The translations under genes were made by a program, and so were the position numbers. The notes beneath the pieces are model-generated. The model saw only the letters and a list, made by a program, of their open reading frames with translations. It was not told the DNA's origin and searched no databases. Positions 52,349 to 61,856 of a stretch of 64,000 nt of DNA are shown here, piece by piece (position 1 is the stretch's first letter; each line of letters opens with the position of its first letter). The stretch is from an uncultured Prevotellaceae bacterium (GTDB taxonomy: Bacteria > Bacteroidota > Bacteroidia > Bacteroidales > Bacteroidaceae), in NCBI GenBank assembly GCA_902774925.1, contig CACYKE010000017.1, positions 1 through 64,000 of the forward strand. Reading direction: 5' to 3'.

Positions 52349-53377
52349 CTATGCTGATACTTTTTTATAGACCCACGCTTCGGCGAACTCCTCGTCATTG
52401 TTCATTTTGTTCAAATGTCGATAGGCTTCGCTCTCGGTTTTGTAAGATCCGCAAACTACGCGTACGGTGTTACGATGGATATACACCTCTGCATCTTTTA
52501 TGCCGCGTTTTTTTAACTGTTCAACGTAACTCTCTGCATTGCTGAGCTTTACCTGACTGGCTAAAACGATACAGTATGTGGGTTCTGTTGTTGGGGCAGC
52601 TTCTTGCTTTACTTCCTCTTTTGCAGGAGCACTGGCGGCTGTAGGCTTCACGACAGGTTTGGCGGGAGCCATGTTCGTGTCCTTCGGCATCAGTTTCGTC
52701 AGCAGATTGCCCTGCATGTTGCTCATCGAGCGAGTGCTAAGGTCACTGTTGGCGATAGGCGTTGTAATCAGGAAGAAAGCGATTACTGCTGCGGCAATAG
52801 CTACAGCATTGCGAATCCACGACATCTTAATCTCGATGGCACGATCTTCGTTCGGCTCTTCGTTGTCAATGAATTCCAATAAGGCGGAATCGGCAGTTTG
52901 TTCGCTCTTTACGATTTCCGTGGTTTCGTTGCTTGTCAACTTGGCTTTGCGGATATCTTTCAGAGTGGGGAACACACAGGCGCTAAGTCCGTAGAAGTCA
53001 GGTGAAAGGACACCTGCCTCGCAAGGTTCAAACTGGATGTTGCCTTCGCTGTTAATGCTCAGTGTGCCGATATCCTCGAGTGTAAAGTATCCGTTTTCGT
53101 TGAGTTCCTGTTTCATTTCGTCGACTTCACGTTCGATACGACGCAAAGCTTCAGGGTAACTGATGTCCAGAGCATTGATGTACGACTGTACGAGCAACGA
53201 GTCGTTGATGCGTAACTGTGGATTGAATCCCAGTGTTCGTGTAGGTGGCAAAAACATGCAATCATCGGCTTCGTAACGGGCTGCTACATGGTGTGCAACA
53301 AAGCCTCCGAAGTCCGGCACGATGACACAGTCATTGTCCAAAAGAAGTATTTCAATATGTCTCTGTAGTTCAATCAC
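52349..53377 (-). CDS. HU-CCDC81-like and SPOR domain membrane protein
   Basis: Protein of 342 residues from GTG 53377 (IELQRHIEILLLDNDCVIVPDFGGF follows it, the start of homologues). Domains: two HU-like/CCDC81 parts (about 1-130), one membrane span (about 188-205, AVAIAAAVIAFFLITT), an Ala/Pro/Lys-rich linker, and a C-terminal SPOR domain (about 268-340, TYCIVLASQVKLSNAESYV) that binds denuded peptidoglycan. It probably links DNA or cytoplasmic partners to septal wall. The start lies only 3 bp after the -7 box, so the message is probably leaderless. Confidence 0.8.
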   Translation of the reverse strand: MIELQRHIEILLLDNDCVIVPDFGGFVAHHVAARYEADDCMFLPPTRTLGFNPQLRINDSLLVQSYINALDISYPEALRRIEREVDEMKQELNENGYFTLEDIGTLSINSEGNIQFEPCEAGVLSPDFYGLSACVFPTLKDIRKAKLTSNETTEIVKSEQTADSALLEFIDNEEPNEDRAIEIKMSWIRNAVAIAAAVIAFFLITTPIANSDLSTRSMSNMQGNLLTKLMPKDTNMAPAKPVVKPTAASAPAKEEVKQEAAPTTEPTYCIVLASQVKLSNAESYVEQLKKRGIKDAEVYIHRNTVRVVCGSYKTESEAYRHLNKMNNDEEFAEAWVYKKVSA

Positions 53378-53380
53378 GAT

Positions 53381-53413
53381 GCAAAGGTAGTAATTTGCGA
53401 GCAAAAAACCAAA
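53381..53413 (-). promoter_or_regulatory. Promoter of the HU/SPOR-FHA-his cluster
   Basis: Minus-strand TTTG (53413-53410), a 20-bp spacer and TACCTTTGC (53389-53381), a perfect match. It is the only promoter recognised for six leftward genes down to the MFS gene. It stands 4 bp from the divergent -33 box of the DUF4738 gene. Confidence 0.8.
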
Positions 53414-53416
53414 TTT

Positions 53417-53451
53417 TTTGCGGGTAAATCGTTTTTTTTTCTTACCTTTGC
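53417..53451 (+). promoter_or_regulatory. Promoter of the DUF4738/nitrilase pair
   Basis: TTTG at 53417-53420, a 22-bp spacer and TACCTTTGC at 53443-53451. The spacer is slightly long. The ATG follows 60 bp later. Confidence 0.65.
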
Positions 53452-53511
53452 AAACGGAATGAGATTTGAATAAGAAAAAGAAGCATTAGAAAGGCTCCTA
53501 TTATTATATAT

Positions 53512-54303
53512 ATGAATAAGGTATTATACCATATTATATGTTTGCTGACAGTTATAGGTTTTGTTGCCTGTGGCGGCCAGAAACCAACAGCCCAGCAGGA
53601 AGAAAGCCGTGAGGCCAAGCAGTTGTTGCAAGGTGTTTGGGTGGAGGAAGACGGTGAGACGGCTGTATTCCAGATGAAAGGCGATTCCATTTTTTATGCA
53701 GACTCAACGTCATTGCCTGCCCGTTTCTGGGTCATTGGCGATACGCTTTTCGTTGGTTCCAACCGTTATCCCATTGAGAAGCATACTGAGCATTTGTTGT
53801 GGTTCCGCAATCAGAATGGTGATTTACTGAAATTCGAAAAGAGTGATGATAAGGAATTGAATGCGGAGTTTGAACAGTCAAAACCTCAGATTCTGACGAT
53901 TACTGAAGTGTTGAAGCGTGATACGGTTGTTTTCTATGACAGCCAGCGTTACCACCTGTACATCGCTATTAACCCCACAAAGTATAAGGTGTCTCATCAG
54001 ACCATCAATGAAGATGGTATGGAGGTGGAGAATATCTATTACGACAACATCATCCATCTGAGCATTTTTAATGGTGCTAGCCAGCTGTTCTCACGCGATT
54101 TCCGTAAGCAACAATATGCCAAAAATGTTCCATCCCAGATACTGCAGCAGTCGGTGTTGAACAACATGGAGTTTTCGAAGGTTGACGCCAGCGGCTTTCA
54201 TTTCAATGTTTCTGTTTGTGTTCCCGACAATGCCAGTTGTTACCTTATTGACCAGATTATTGACTTTAAAGGTAGCCCATCCGTAAAACTGCTTGAATAT
54301 TGA
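53512..54303 (+). CDS. DUF4738-like lipoprotein
   Basis: Predicted lipoprotein of 263 residues, signal MNKVLYHIICLLTVIGFVAC with lipidated Cys20. The N-terminal mature part (about 40-110, LLQGVWVEEDGETAVFQMKGDSIFY) looks like a small beta-barrel; the C-terminal part (about 125-263) fits DUF4738 as I know it. No function is established. Its TGA stop overlaps the TTG start of the next gene (TTGA). Confidence 0.6.
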   Translation: MNKVLYHIICLLTVIGFVACGGQKPTAQQEESREAKQLLQGVWVEEDGETAVFQMKGDSIFYADSTSLPARFWVIGDTLFVGSNRYPIEKHTEHLLWFRNQNGDLLKFEKSDDKELNAEFEQSKPQILTITEVLKRDTVVFYDSQRYHLYIAINPTKYKVSHQTINEDGMEVENIYYDNIIHLSIFNGASQLFSRDFRKQQYAKNVPSQILQQSVLNNMEFSKVDASGFHFNVSVCVPDNASCYLIDQIIDFKGSPSVKLLEY

Positions 54304-55067
54304 AAGTTACACTCCTACAGACAGATATTCGTTGGGCACAGCCAGAAGAAAACATCCGTTGTGCAGAACAGTTGCTTTCCGATGCAGAAGAGAGCGATCT
54401 TTATGTGTTACCAGAAATGTGGAGCACGGGGTTTGCAACAAAGCCTCATGGTATTGCTGACGACGAAGATACGAATTCCGCTTTACTTTGGATGAAGGAG
54501 ACTGCAGTGCGCCGTCAGTGTGCTATTGCCGGTAGTCTGGCAGTCCGTTTGTCGGACGGTAGTTTCCGTAACCGTCACTATTTCGTCGATGGACGCAGTG
54601 GTAACGTTTACTATTACGACAAGCATCATCTCTTTACGTATGGTCACGAAGACGAATATTATACGGCAGGGCAGGAACATACTGTTGTCACGTACGGAGA
54701 TTTCCGTTTTCTGTTGTTGACGTGCTACGATTTGCGTTTCCCTTGCTGGAGTCGCTATGCTGATACGCTAGAATATGACACAATTATTTTGGTTGCCAAT
54801 TGGCCTGAGTCTCGCCAGTCTGCATGGCAATTGCTTACGCGTTCCCGTGCACTTGAGAACCAATGTTATCTCATTGGCTGCAATCGTGTAGGCGACGACC
54901 AACATTCCCACTATGCCGGCTGTTCTGTGGTAGTTGATGCTTATGGCAAAGCGTTGGCTCAATGCCATAAGAACAGTGTTGAAAGTCTCACGGTTAACCT
55001 TGATTTAGCCGAACTACAACGTCGTCGTAGCAAGTTCCGCGTCCTTGAGGATAGAGACCTCCGATAG
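54300..55067 (+). CDS. Nitrilase-family amidase (omega-amidase, YafV-like)
   Basis: Cytoplasmic carbon-nitrogen hydrolase of 255 residues. The catalytic triad is visible: Glu in YVLPEMWSTGF (near 40), Lys in YDKHHLFTYG (near 107) and Cys in LLTCYDLRFP (near 141). The EMWSTGF and KHHLFTYGHEDEYY segments are typical of YafV/Nit2-type omega-amidases, which hydrolyse alpha-ketoglutaramate and ketosuccinamate in metabolite repair. Start is TTG 54300 in a TTGA overlap with the preceding lipoprotein gene; KVTLLQTDIRWAQPEEN follows directly and no ATG is available. Confidence 0.85.
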   Translation: MKVTLLQTDIRWAQPEENIRCAEQLLSDAEESDLYVLPEMWSTGFATKPHGIADDEDTNSALLWMKETAVRRQCAIAGSLAVRLSDGSFRNRHYFVDGRSGNVYYYDKHHLFTYGHEDEYYTAGQEHTVVTYGDFRFLLLTCYDLRFPCWSRYADTLEYDTIILVANWPESRQSAWQLLTRSRALENQCYLIGCNRVGDDQHSHYAGCSVVVDAYGKALAQCHKNSVESLTVNLDLAELQRRRSKFRVLEDRDLR

Positions 55068-55105
55068 CCTTCTTTTGCAAATATCGTTAAATTATGCATG
55101 AAAAG

Positions 55106-55138
55106 TTTGCAAATTTCGCAAGCTTTTCGTATCTTTGC
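55106..55138 (+). promoter_or_regulatory. Promoter of the DUF4301 gene
   Basis: TTTG at 55106-55109, a 20-bp spacer and TATCTTTGC at 55130-55138. Confidence 0.8.
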
Positions 55139-55176
55139 AGGATAGATATACAAACTAATCAAAAACGAACAATATT

Positions 55177-56694
55177 ATGTTATCACAGCAAGACCTGAAG
55201 CAGTTGGCTCAGAAGGGTATTTCTGAGGCACAAATCGAGAGACAGTTAGGTGAGTTTAAAACTGGTTTCCCCTTCCTGAAGTTGGAAGCCGCAGCTGCTA
55301 TCGGCAAGGGCATCGTAGCCCCCGGCGACGCTGAGCGCAAGGCGTATGTAGAGGCTTGGCAGGCTTACAAGGCCGAAGGCAAGAAGGTGGTGAAGTTTGT
55401 ACCCGCATCGGGTGCCGCCAGCCGTATGTTCAAAGACATGTTTGCCTTTGTGGATGCCGACTACGACGTGCCCACAACCGATTTCGAGAAGAATTATTTT
55501 GACAATATCGAGAAGTTTGCTTTCTACGACGAGTTGGATGCTGCCTGCCAGAAGAATCAGGGCAAGGGTATCAAGGCACTTATCGCTGAGGGGAATTACA
55601 AGGCCGTTGCAGCTAACATGCTGAAGGCCGATGGACTGAACTACGGACAGCTGCCAAAGGGACTGTTGCTGTTCCATAACTATCCCGAGGGTGCTCGTAC
55701 GCCGATGGAAGAACACTTGGTGGAAGGTGCCTTGTATGCAGCCTCGAATGGTGAAGCTCACGTTCACTTTACCGTTAGCCATGAACACATGGAATTGTTT
55801 AAAGCCAAGGTGGCTCAGAAAGCTGACCTCTACGCCAAGAAGTACGGCATCAAATACGACATCTCTTTCTCTGAGCAGAAGCCCTCGACGGATACCGTTG
55901 CCGCTAATCCTGACGGCACGCTGTTCCGCAACTCAGACGGTTCGCTGCTGTTCCGTCCTGGCGGACACGGTGCGCTGATCGAGAATCTGAATGAGATTGA
56001 GGCCGACGTCATCTTCGTGAAGAATATCGATAATGTTGTGCCCGATCGCCTGAAGGACGATACCGTTGAGTGGAAGCAGGTCATCGCTGGAGTGCTGGTA
56101 ACGCTGCAGAAGAAGGCCTTCGAATATTTGCGTCTCTTGGATACAGGTAAGTACACCCACGAGCAGATTGAAGAGATCATCCGCTTCGTGCAGAACGACC
56201 TCTGCTGTCGCAAGGCAGATATCAAGGAACTGGAGGATGCCGACCTCGTCATCTACCTGCGCAAGAAACTGAACCGCCCCATGCGTGTGTGTGGTGTCGT
56301 GAAGAATGTGGGTGAGCCTGGCGGTGGCCCGTTCCTGACTTACAATCAGGATGGTACCGTCAGCCTGCAGATTTTGGAAAGCTCACAGATTGACAAGTCG
56401 AACAAGGAGTATATGGAAATGTTCACCAAGGGTACACACTTCAATCCCGTCGACCTCGTCTGTGCCGTGAAGGACTACAAGGGTAACGCCTTCGACCTGC
56501 CTAAGTATGTCGACCCAACCACAGGTTTCATCTCGCAGAAGTCTAAGAGCGGTAAAGAACTTCAGGCCCTTGAGTTGCCCGGACTATGGAATGGTGCCAT
56601 GAGCGACTGGTCGACCGTATTCGTTGAGGTGCCCCTGTCGACGTTCAATCCCGTGAAGACCGTCAACGACCTGCTGCGCGACCAGCATCAGTAA
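55177..56694 (+). CDS. DUF4301 family protein
   Basis: Cytoplasmic protein of 505 residues. It matches DUF4301 as I know it, with a possible nucleotide-binding start FVPASGAASRMFKDM (about 73-87), then PKGLLLFHNYPEGARTPMEEHL (about 168), FRPGGHGALIENLNEI (about 264) and RVCGVVKNVGEPGGGPF (about 370). The glycine-rich segments resemble sugar-nucleotide transferases, but no reaction is established. Monocistronic with its own promoter; convergent to ansA. Confidence 0.75.
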   Translation: MLSQQDLKQLAQKGISEAQIERQLGEFKTGFPFLKLEAAAAIGKGIVAPGDAERKAYVEAWQAYKAEGKKVVKFVPASGAASRMFKDMFAFVDADYDVPTTDFEKNYFDNIEKFAFYDELDAACQKNQGKGIKALIAEGNYKAVAANMLKADGLNYGQLPKGLLLFHNYPEGARTPMEEHLVEGALYAASNGEAHVHFTVSHEHMELFKAKVAQKADLYAKKYGIKYDISFSEQKPSTDTVAANPDGTLFRNSDGSLLFRPGGHGALIENLNEIEADVIFVKNIDNVVPDRLKDDTVEWKQVIAGVLVTLQKKAFEYLRLLDTGKYTHEQIEEIIRFVQNDLCCRKADIKELEDADLVIYLRKKLNRPMRVCGVVKNVGEPGGGPFLTYNQDGTVSLQILESSQIDKSNKEYMEMFTKGTHFNPVDLVCAVKDYKGNAFDLPKYVDPTTGFISQKSKSGKELQALELPGLWNGAMSDWSTVFVEVPLSTFNPVKTVNDLLRDQHQ

Positions 56695-56709
56695 TACAAC
56701 CGAGTTGAG

Positions 56710-56741
56710 GGGGAGAATAGTCTAAACTGTAATTTCTCCCC
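56710..56741. terminator. Hairpin between DUF4301 gene and ansA
   Basis: GGGGAGAA (56710-56717) pairs with TTCTCCCC (56734-56741) around 16 nt; the right arm lies in the last codons of ansA. There is no strong T-run, so its strength is doubtful. Confidence 0.45.
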
Positions 56742-57750
56742 TGATGCTACGGTTCATCATATCGCGAACCTTCTCCGGGTCGTTATAGTGTGACTGCAAA
56801 AACATTAGTTTTGTGACGGCACTTTCTACTGTCGAATCATAACCGCTTACCACGCCGGCTTCCTTCAACTGGAAGCCGGTGTCGTATCTGCCCATCTCGA
56901 CACATCCCTGCATACATTGGCTGATGTTAACAATCACCTTACCGTTCTTGGATCCTTCCTTGAGTGCATTCAACAACCAAGGACGCTGGGGCGCATTACC
57001 CGAACCGAAAGTACGCATCACGATTGCCTTGAGGTTAGGCGTGTGAATAATATGACGAATGAGGTCTTCTCGAATACCGGGGAACAACGAGAAGATAATC
57101 ACGTTGTTGTCCAGACGGAAATGTGGCGTGATGGGGTTGTTCCAATCGGGTTTCAGAATACGCTCCTCGTGATAAGTAATGTTAACGCCGGCATCTACCA
57201 GATGAGGAAAGTTAAACGATTCGAAGGCATTGAACTCATCGGCACTCTGTTTTGTCGTACGGTTGCCACGTAGCAGATGACCATTAAAGTAGATACCAAC
57301 TTCTGGTACACGAGCGTGACCTTCTTCGTCTTTCGCCGCAGCAATCTCTATACTGGTAATGAGGTTCTCTTTGCCGTCGGTGCGGAGCTGTCCGATGGGC
57401 AGTTGCGAACCTGTAAAAATAACTGGTTTCGTCAGATTCTCCAGCATGTAAGAGAGGGCAGAGGCCGTATAGGCCATCGTATCGGTTCCGTGCAATACGA
57501 CGAAACCATCGTACTGGTCGTAGTTATCTGCAATAACATGCGAAAGGTCGGTCCACAGTTGTGGAGACATATCGCTGGAATCAATAGGCGGATTGAACTG
57601 ATGTGTATCAATCTGCATATTGAATTGTTTCAGTTCCGGTACACGCAGCAACAGGTGCTCGAAGTCGAAAGGCTCCAAAGCACCTGTTTGCGGATTGCGG
57701 TTCATGCCGATGGTTCCACCGGTATAGATAAGTAATACCTTGCTCTGCAT
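56722..57750 (-). CDS. ansA: Type I L-asparaginase
   Basis: Hydrolyses asparagine to aspartate and ammonia; no signal peptide, so the cytoplasmic type. First catalytic Thr in IYTGGTIGM (residue about 10-13), second group in HGTDTMAYTASAL (Thr-Asp near 88), and GNAPQRPWL near 245. The 342 residues are normal. It starts 19 bp after rho in the same direction and is probably cotranscribed. Confidence 0.93.
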   Translation of the reverse strand: MQSKVLLIYTGGTIGMNRNPQTGALEPFDFEHLLLRVPELKQFNMQIDTHQFNPPIDSSDMSPQLWTDLSHVIADNYDQYDGFVVLHGTDTMAYTASALSYMLENLTKPVIFTGSQLPIGQLRTDGKENLITSIEIAAAKDEEGHARVPEVGIYFNGHLLRGNRTTKQSADEFNAFESFNFPHLVDAGVNITYHEERILKPDWNNPITPHFRLDNNVIIFSLFPGIREDLIRHIIHTPNLKAIVMRTFGSGNAPQRPWLLNALKEGSKNGKVIVNISQCMQGCVEMGRYDTGFQLKEAGVVSGYDSTVESAVTKLMFLQSHYNDPEKVRDMMNRSIRGEITV

Positions 57751-57769
57751 GTTACGTAAATGTTGTATC

Positions 57770-59725
57770 TTATCCGTTCATCGAAAGCAGGAACTCCTCG
57801 TTGGAGTGTGTCTGTACCAGACGGTCGCGAATGGTACTCATAGCCTCGATGGGGTTCATCTCGGCAATGAATTTGCGGATAATCCACATTCGGTTCAGAG
57901 TGGTCTGATCCTGCAACAGCTCGTCGCGACGAGTAGAAGAGAGTACCAGATTGACAGCTGGGAACACGCGTTTGTTGGCAAGCATACGGTCAAGCTGCAG
58001 CTCGGAGTTACCTGTACCCTTGAACTCCTCGAAGATTACTTCGTCCATCTTTGAACCAGTGTCTGTCAGTGCAGTAGCAATGATGGTCAGCGAACCGCCG
58101 CCTTCAATGTTACGGGCAGCACCGAAGAAACGCTTGGGCTTCTGCAGGGCATTTGCATCAACACCACCGGTAAGCACCTTACCACTGGCGGGAGCAACGG
58201 TGTTGTAGGCGCGTGCCAGACGTGTGATGGAGTCGAGGAAAATGACAACGTCGTGACCACATTCTACCATTCGCTTGGCCTTTTCCAATACGATGCCGGC
58301 AATTTTCACGTGACGGTCGGCAGGTTCGTCGAACGTCGAAGCAATGACTTCTGCATTTACGGTACGTGCCATATCCGTTACCTCCTCAGGGCGCTCATCG
58401 ATGAGCAGCATCATAATATATGCCTCTGGATGGTTTGCAGCAATGGCGTTGGCAATATCCTTCATCAATAGTGTCTTACCAGTCTTTGGCTGAGCCACAA
58501 TGAGGGCACGCTGACCTTTACCGATAGGTGCGAAAAGATCAACAATGCGCACTGATGGATTTGTTGTTGCCTTATCGCCGCATAGGGTGAATTTCTCGTC
58601 AGGGAACAGCGGTGTCAGATGTTCGAAGGCCACACGATCGCGTACTTCCTGAGGATTACGCCCATTGATGCTAGTAACGTTTGACAGGGCAAAGTATTTC
58701 TCATTGTCGTGTGGCGGACGGACGGTACACTCTACGACGTCGCCAGTTTTCAGACTCCAGCGTCTGATTTGCTGTGGATTTACATAAATATCGTCTGGTG
58801 AAGACAAATAGTTGAAGTCTGATGAACGCAAGAATCCATAGCCGTCCTGGATGATTTCCAACACGCCATTACCGGTGATGAGCTCGCCGAAATCGAATGC
58901 AGCAGACTGTGCCGGTTGGCGATAGTCTTGCATCATAGGCTCATCCTGTGGTTGCTGAGCTACGGGACGGTCAAAGATGTCGACAGTCGGGATGGCAGAT
59001 TGGTCCTCAATAGGCAGGTCGACAACGGTAATGAAGTCTGTGCCGTCTCCAGGATCACCTTCCCAAACATCGTCGGCATCTCCTTCCATAGGAGCCTCTT
59101 CTGCTTCAACGTTAGCGGCCATTTTCTCCTGTAACTGATCAATCATCTCAGGTGATAGTTCTTCATTGTCATCTTCTACTACAGCTTCAGGAATTGCTTC
59201 TGTTACAGCCTCAGGAATGGCTTCCACTACAGGCTCTTCTGCAAACAGGTCAGCCTCGTTTTTGGGAGCAGCCTTCTTGCGCGTCTTCTTCTCGGGTTTA
59301 GCTTCGGCAGGTGCTTCAGCAGCAGCCTCCTCTTCCTGTTCTTTCTTTGTTTTACGTACACGTTTCTTGGGTGCGGGTTTCTCTTCGGCCTGTTCGGTCT
59401 GTTCGGTTTCGGCTTTTTCTGCTGCAGCCTGTTCGGCAATCAGTGCATCCAGCGTAGGTTTCTTCCCAGCCTTTGTGGCTTTTTTGTCTAACGTAGTGCT
59501 CTCCGAGCCGTTGACGGTATAAACCTTGCTATTGTCTTTTGCTATACGTGTGCGTTTGCGCTTTGAGACGGGTTCTCCTGCAGCTACCTGTTCGGCGGCC
59601 TTGTCTAAAATGGCGTATACCACATTCTCCAATTCGTCGTTCTGTGATACTTTGACTCCCAGTTCACTGGCTATCGCCATCAGTTCGGGGATAGGAAGTT
59701 TTTCTAATTGTTCTTTCGTGTACAT
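57770..59725 (-). CDS. rho: Transcription termination factor Rho with long disordered insertion
   Basis: Hexameric RNA translocase that ends transcription. 651 residues against 419 in E. coli. The Rho N-terminal helix domain (1-47) is followed by an insertion of roughly 225 residues (about 50-275) very rich in Glu, Ala, Lys and Pro, with repeats such as EAIPEAV. Then the cold-shock RNA-binding domain (about 285-355, [14 protein letters not shown]), the ATPase Walker A AQPKTGKT (411-418), Walker [14 protein letters not shown] and the R-loop. Such insertions are known in Bacteroides Rho and drive condensate formation in B. thetaiotaomicron. Own perfect promoter upstream. Confidence 0.96.
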   Translation of the reverse strand: MYTKEQLEKLPIPELMAIASELGVKVSQNDELENVVYAILDKAAEQVAAGEPVSKRKRTRIAKDNSKVYTVNGSESTTLDKKATKAGKKPTLDALIAEQAAAEKAETEQTEQAEEKPAPKKRVRKTKKEQEEEAAAEAPAEAKPEKKTRKKAAPKNEADLFAEEPVVEAIPEAVTEAIPEAVVEDDNEELSPEMIDQLQEKMAANVEAEEAPMEGDADDVWEGDPGDGTDFITVVDLPIEDQSAIPTVDIFDRPVAQQPQDEPMMQDYRQPAQSAAFDFGELITGNGVLEIIQDGYGFLRSSDFNYLSSPDDIYVNPQQIRRWSLKTGDVVECTVRPPHDNEKYFALSNVTSINGRNPQEVRDRVAFEHLTPLFPDEKFTLCGDKATTNPSVRIVDLFAPIGKGQRALIVAQPKTGKTLLMKDIANAIAANHPEAYIMMLLIDERPEEVTDMARTVNAEVIASTFDEPADRHVKIAGIVLEKAKRMVECGHDVVIFLDSITRLARAYNTVAPASGKVLTGGVDANALQKPKRFFGAARNIEGGGSLTIIATALTDTGSKMDEVIFEEFKGTGNSELQLDRMLANKRVFPAVNLVLSSTRRDELLQDQTTLNRMWIIRKFIAEMNPIEAMSTIRDRLVQTHSNEEFLLSMNG

Positions 59726-59821
59726 ATTAATATACAGTATATCGTTAATGATTCAATGTTGAAATAATGTTTTGGAAAGAAGGTGCTTCGCGGACGGAAA
59801 CACGTTTTTCTGAATTCGGCT

Positions 59822-59854
59822 GCAAAGATACGAAAAAAAAATGAACCAACCAAA
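59822..59854 (-). promoter_or_regulatory. Promoter of rho
   Basis: Minus-strand TTTG (59854-59851), a 20-bp spacer and TATCTTTGC (59830-59822). The leader is about 90 nt, which leaves room for autoregulation, but no attenuator structure was recognised. Confidence 0.8.
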
Positions 59855-59884
59855 CCGTTTGCTCATTTTTTTCAATTGTCGTTC

Positions 59885-59920
59885 ACTTCTTTAACTTCCT
59901 TAACTTCTCTGACTTCCTTG
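59885..59920 (-). repeat. 9-bp ACTTC tandem array after the sensor-kinase stop
   Basis: ACTTC at 59885, 59894, 59903 and 59912 on the plus strand, exactly 9 bp apart. On the minus strand it lies just past the TAA stop (59924-59922) of the histidine kinase, with TAA at 59902 and 59893. Unlike the CTAG arrays the stop codon is beside, not within, the first unit. Confidence 0.75.
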
Positions 59921-59921
59921 G

Positions 59922-61856
59922 TTACCGCTTTGGCAGTTCCACGACGAAACGACACCCATCTTGATACGTGGTGTCCAGTGTGAGGTCGCCGCCCAGTCCT
60001 TGGGCATGGCGCTTGGCCAACGGCAAACCTAGACCCAAACCTTCCGACAGGTCGTTGATTTTACCAAACGGCATGAAAATCATATCTTGTTGCTCCTCCG
60101 AGAGTCCAATGCCAATGTCCTCAACAATGAAGCGTACGGTATTTTCTGTCTGTGTGACGTGCATCACCACGTGCTTGCCGTCCGAATACTTGGCGGAATT
60201 ATACAGCAACTCGCGAATAGTTCTCATCAGGTAAAGGTGGCTGGTGTGTATACAACAATTGTCAGGCAATTCGGTTTCCAACAGAATGTCTGTGTCGGGG
60301 AAATTATCCTTCAAGCTGCTAACACATTCCTGAGCCAATTCGTTACACGACACAAGTTCATTTCTGTGGGCCTGCAGCTCTTGAGAGACACCCGAGTCAG
60401 AGCTGTCGTATAACATCTGAACCATGCGGTTCAGGTGATGGGCATTATGCAACATGGTGTCAGTAATGCTTGCTAACTCTTCTTCTGGCAGCAAGTCGTT
60501 GTCCTTTGTATCGCTTTTGTATGTCAACAGGCTGTCTCGAAGCACTTGTGCGAAACCTATGATGATGTTCAGCGGTGTGCGTATCTGGTGTGACACATTC
60601 TGAATAAAACGTGTCTTTTGCCTCACAGCCTCCTCAACCTTTTCCGTAGCCTTTGCCAACTCTTCATTACGGTTTCTGCTTGTCTCAGCAGTATGTCGCA
60701 GTGCTCCCATGTGGAAATTTAGCGACTGTTGCATGGTGGCAAAACTGTTTTGCAACTGTCCGATGACATCGGTACGCTTGGTGCGTAGAATAATCTCGTC
60801 GTTGTTGTCTCTTGCTATTTTCTCCGAGAGACGCAGTAACTTGTTGAGGGGCTTGGTTTCTCTTGAAACACTGCTTTGGCACAGCAACAAGATGATAATC
60901 AATCCGATGCTAATCAGTGCGGCAATAATATATACCAATTTATGGTAACTCCAGAGAATGTCTTTGTCGGGACATACCAATGCGAGACTCCATTCGGTAC
61001 CAGGCACGGGACGGTAGCATACGTGACAATCCACACCGTCAATCGTAGCCTTCATGACACCGAGATTACCCGCAGTCATCTCATGTCCCAGTGCTATCAA
61101 CTCGGTATGTTTGTTGGGGTCGGCATTGGAGAATATAGTCTGTTTGTAGAGCCTTGCAGTGTCGGGATGGATGTAATATTGTCCGTCGCTACCTACCATC
61201 ATATAATATGCGTGTGGGTAGGGGACGGCAGCACTATCGACAACAGCTGCTATGCGACGCATGGACAGATCGCAGGTGATGATGCCTGCCAGCTGTCCGC
61301 TCTCTAGGAATATGGGTCTGCTGTATGATGTAATCTGGTCGGTAGCCACCACAGTTCCTTCGGTGTCGTCGGCATAGGGCTTCACCCAGCAGGCTTTGCC
61401 CAATTCGCGGGCAACATTATACCAAGGTTTTTCGAAATATTCATAGGGAGCGTCTCGTACGGTGATAATGGAGTCTCCCTCTCTCAGCGTATAGGCATCG
61501 AAATAACGTCCGTATTGTTGGAATATGTTCGGCTCTGCGGCAATGCAACACCCGTTGACATGACTGTTCAACATAACAACGAGTCGCGAGATAGCCAATA
61601 GCGAGTCTGGTTGGAAATGTTCTTCGGCAAGCCATGTGTTGGAATTGGTGGCAGTCTCTATGGTACCCATCATACTTCTGACGCGTTGGACTGTCGTATT
61701 CAGCATGTTGCTGGCACTTTTCTGGGCTTCTTGACGGATGAAGAATTGTGACTGCAGAAACATTCCGCCCAATGCTAAAATGAACACAGGCGCGGCCATC
61801 AGCAACATACCGATGGTGAGTTTTCTGGACAGGCTGTGACGTATCAGTTCTCTCAT
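59922..61856 (-). CDS. Sensor histidine kinase with dCache domain
   Basis: Complete membrane kinase of 644 residues: span about 14-35, dCache-type periplasmic sensor (about 40-300, EKPWYNVARELGKACWVKPYAD and SYSRPIF), span about 307-326, HAMP (about 330-385), coiled coil, HisKA with His423 in QNVSHQIRTPLN, and HATPase with IRELLYNSAKYS (N-box, 548-558), EDIGIGLSEEQ (G1), MPFGK (F) and GLGLGLPLAKR (G2). No receiver domain or regulator gene is adjacent. The start overlaps the upstream sensor gene as ATGA. Confidence 0.92.
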   Translation of the reverse strand: MRELIRHSLSRKLTIGMLLMAAPVFILALGGMFLQSQFFIRQEAQKSASNMLNTTVQRVRSMMGTIETATNSNTWLAEEHFQPDSLLAISRLVVMLNSHVNGCCIAAEPNIFQQYGRYFDAYTLREGDSIITVRDAPYEYFEKPWYNVARELGKACWVKPYADDTEGTVVATDQITSYSRPIFLESGQLAGIITCDLSMRRIAAVVDSAAVPYPHAYYMMVGSDGQYYIHPDTARLYKQTIFSNADPNKHTELIALGHEMTAGNLGVMKATIDGVDCHVCYRPVPGTEWSLALVCPDKDILWSYHKLVYIIAALISIGLIIILLLCQSSVSRETKPLNKLLRLSEKIARDNNDEIILRTKRTDVIGQLQNSFATMQQSLNFHMGALRHTAETSRNRNEELAKATEKVEEAVRQKTRFIQNVSHQIRTPLNIIIGFAQVLRDSLLTYKSDTKDNDLLPEEELASITDTMLHNAHHLNRMVQMLYDSSDSGVSQELQAHRNELVSCNELAQECVSSLKDNFPDTDILLETELPDNCCIHTSHLYLMRTIRELLYNSAKYSDGKHVVMHVTQTENTVRFIVEDIGIGLSEEQQDMIFMPFGKINDLSEGLGLGLPLAKRHAQGLGGDLTLDTTYQDGCRFVVELPKR

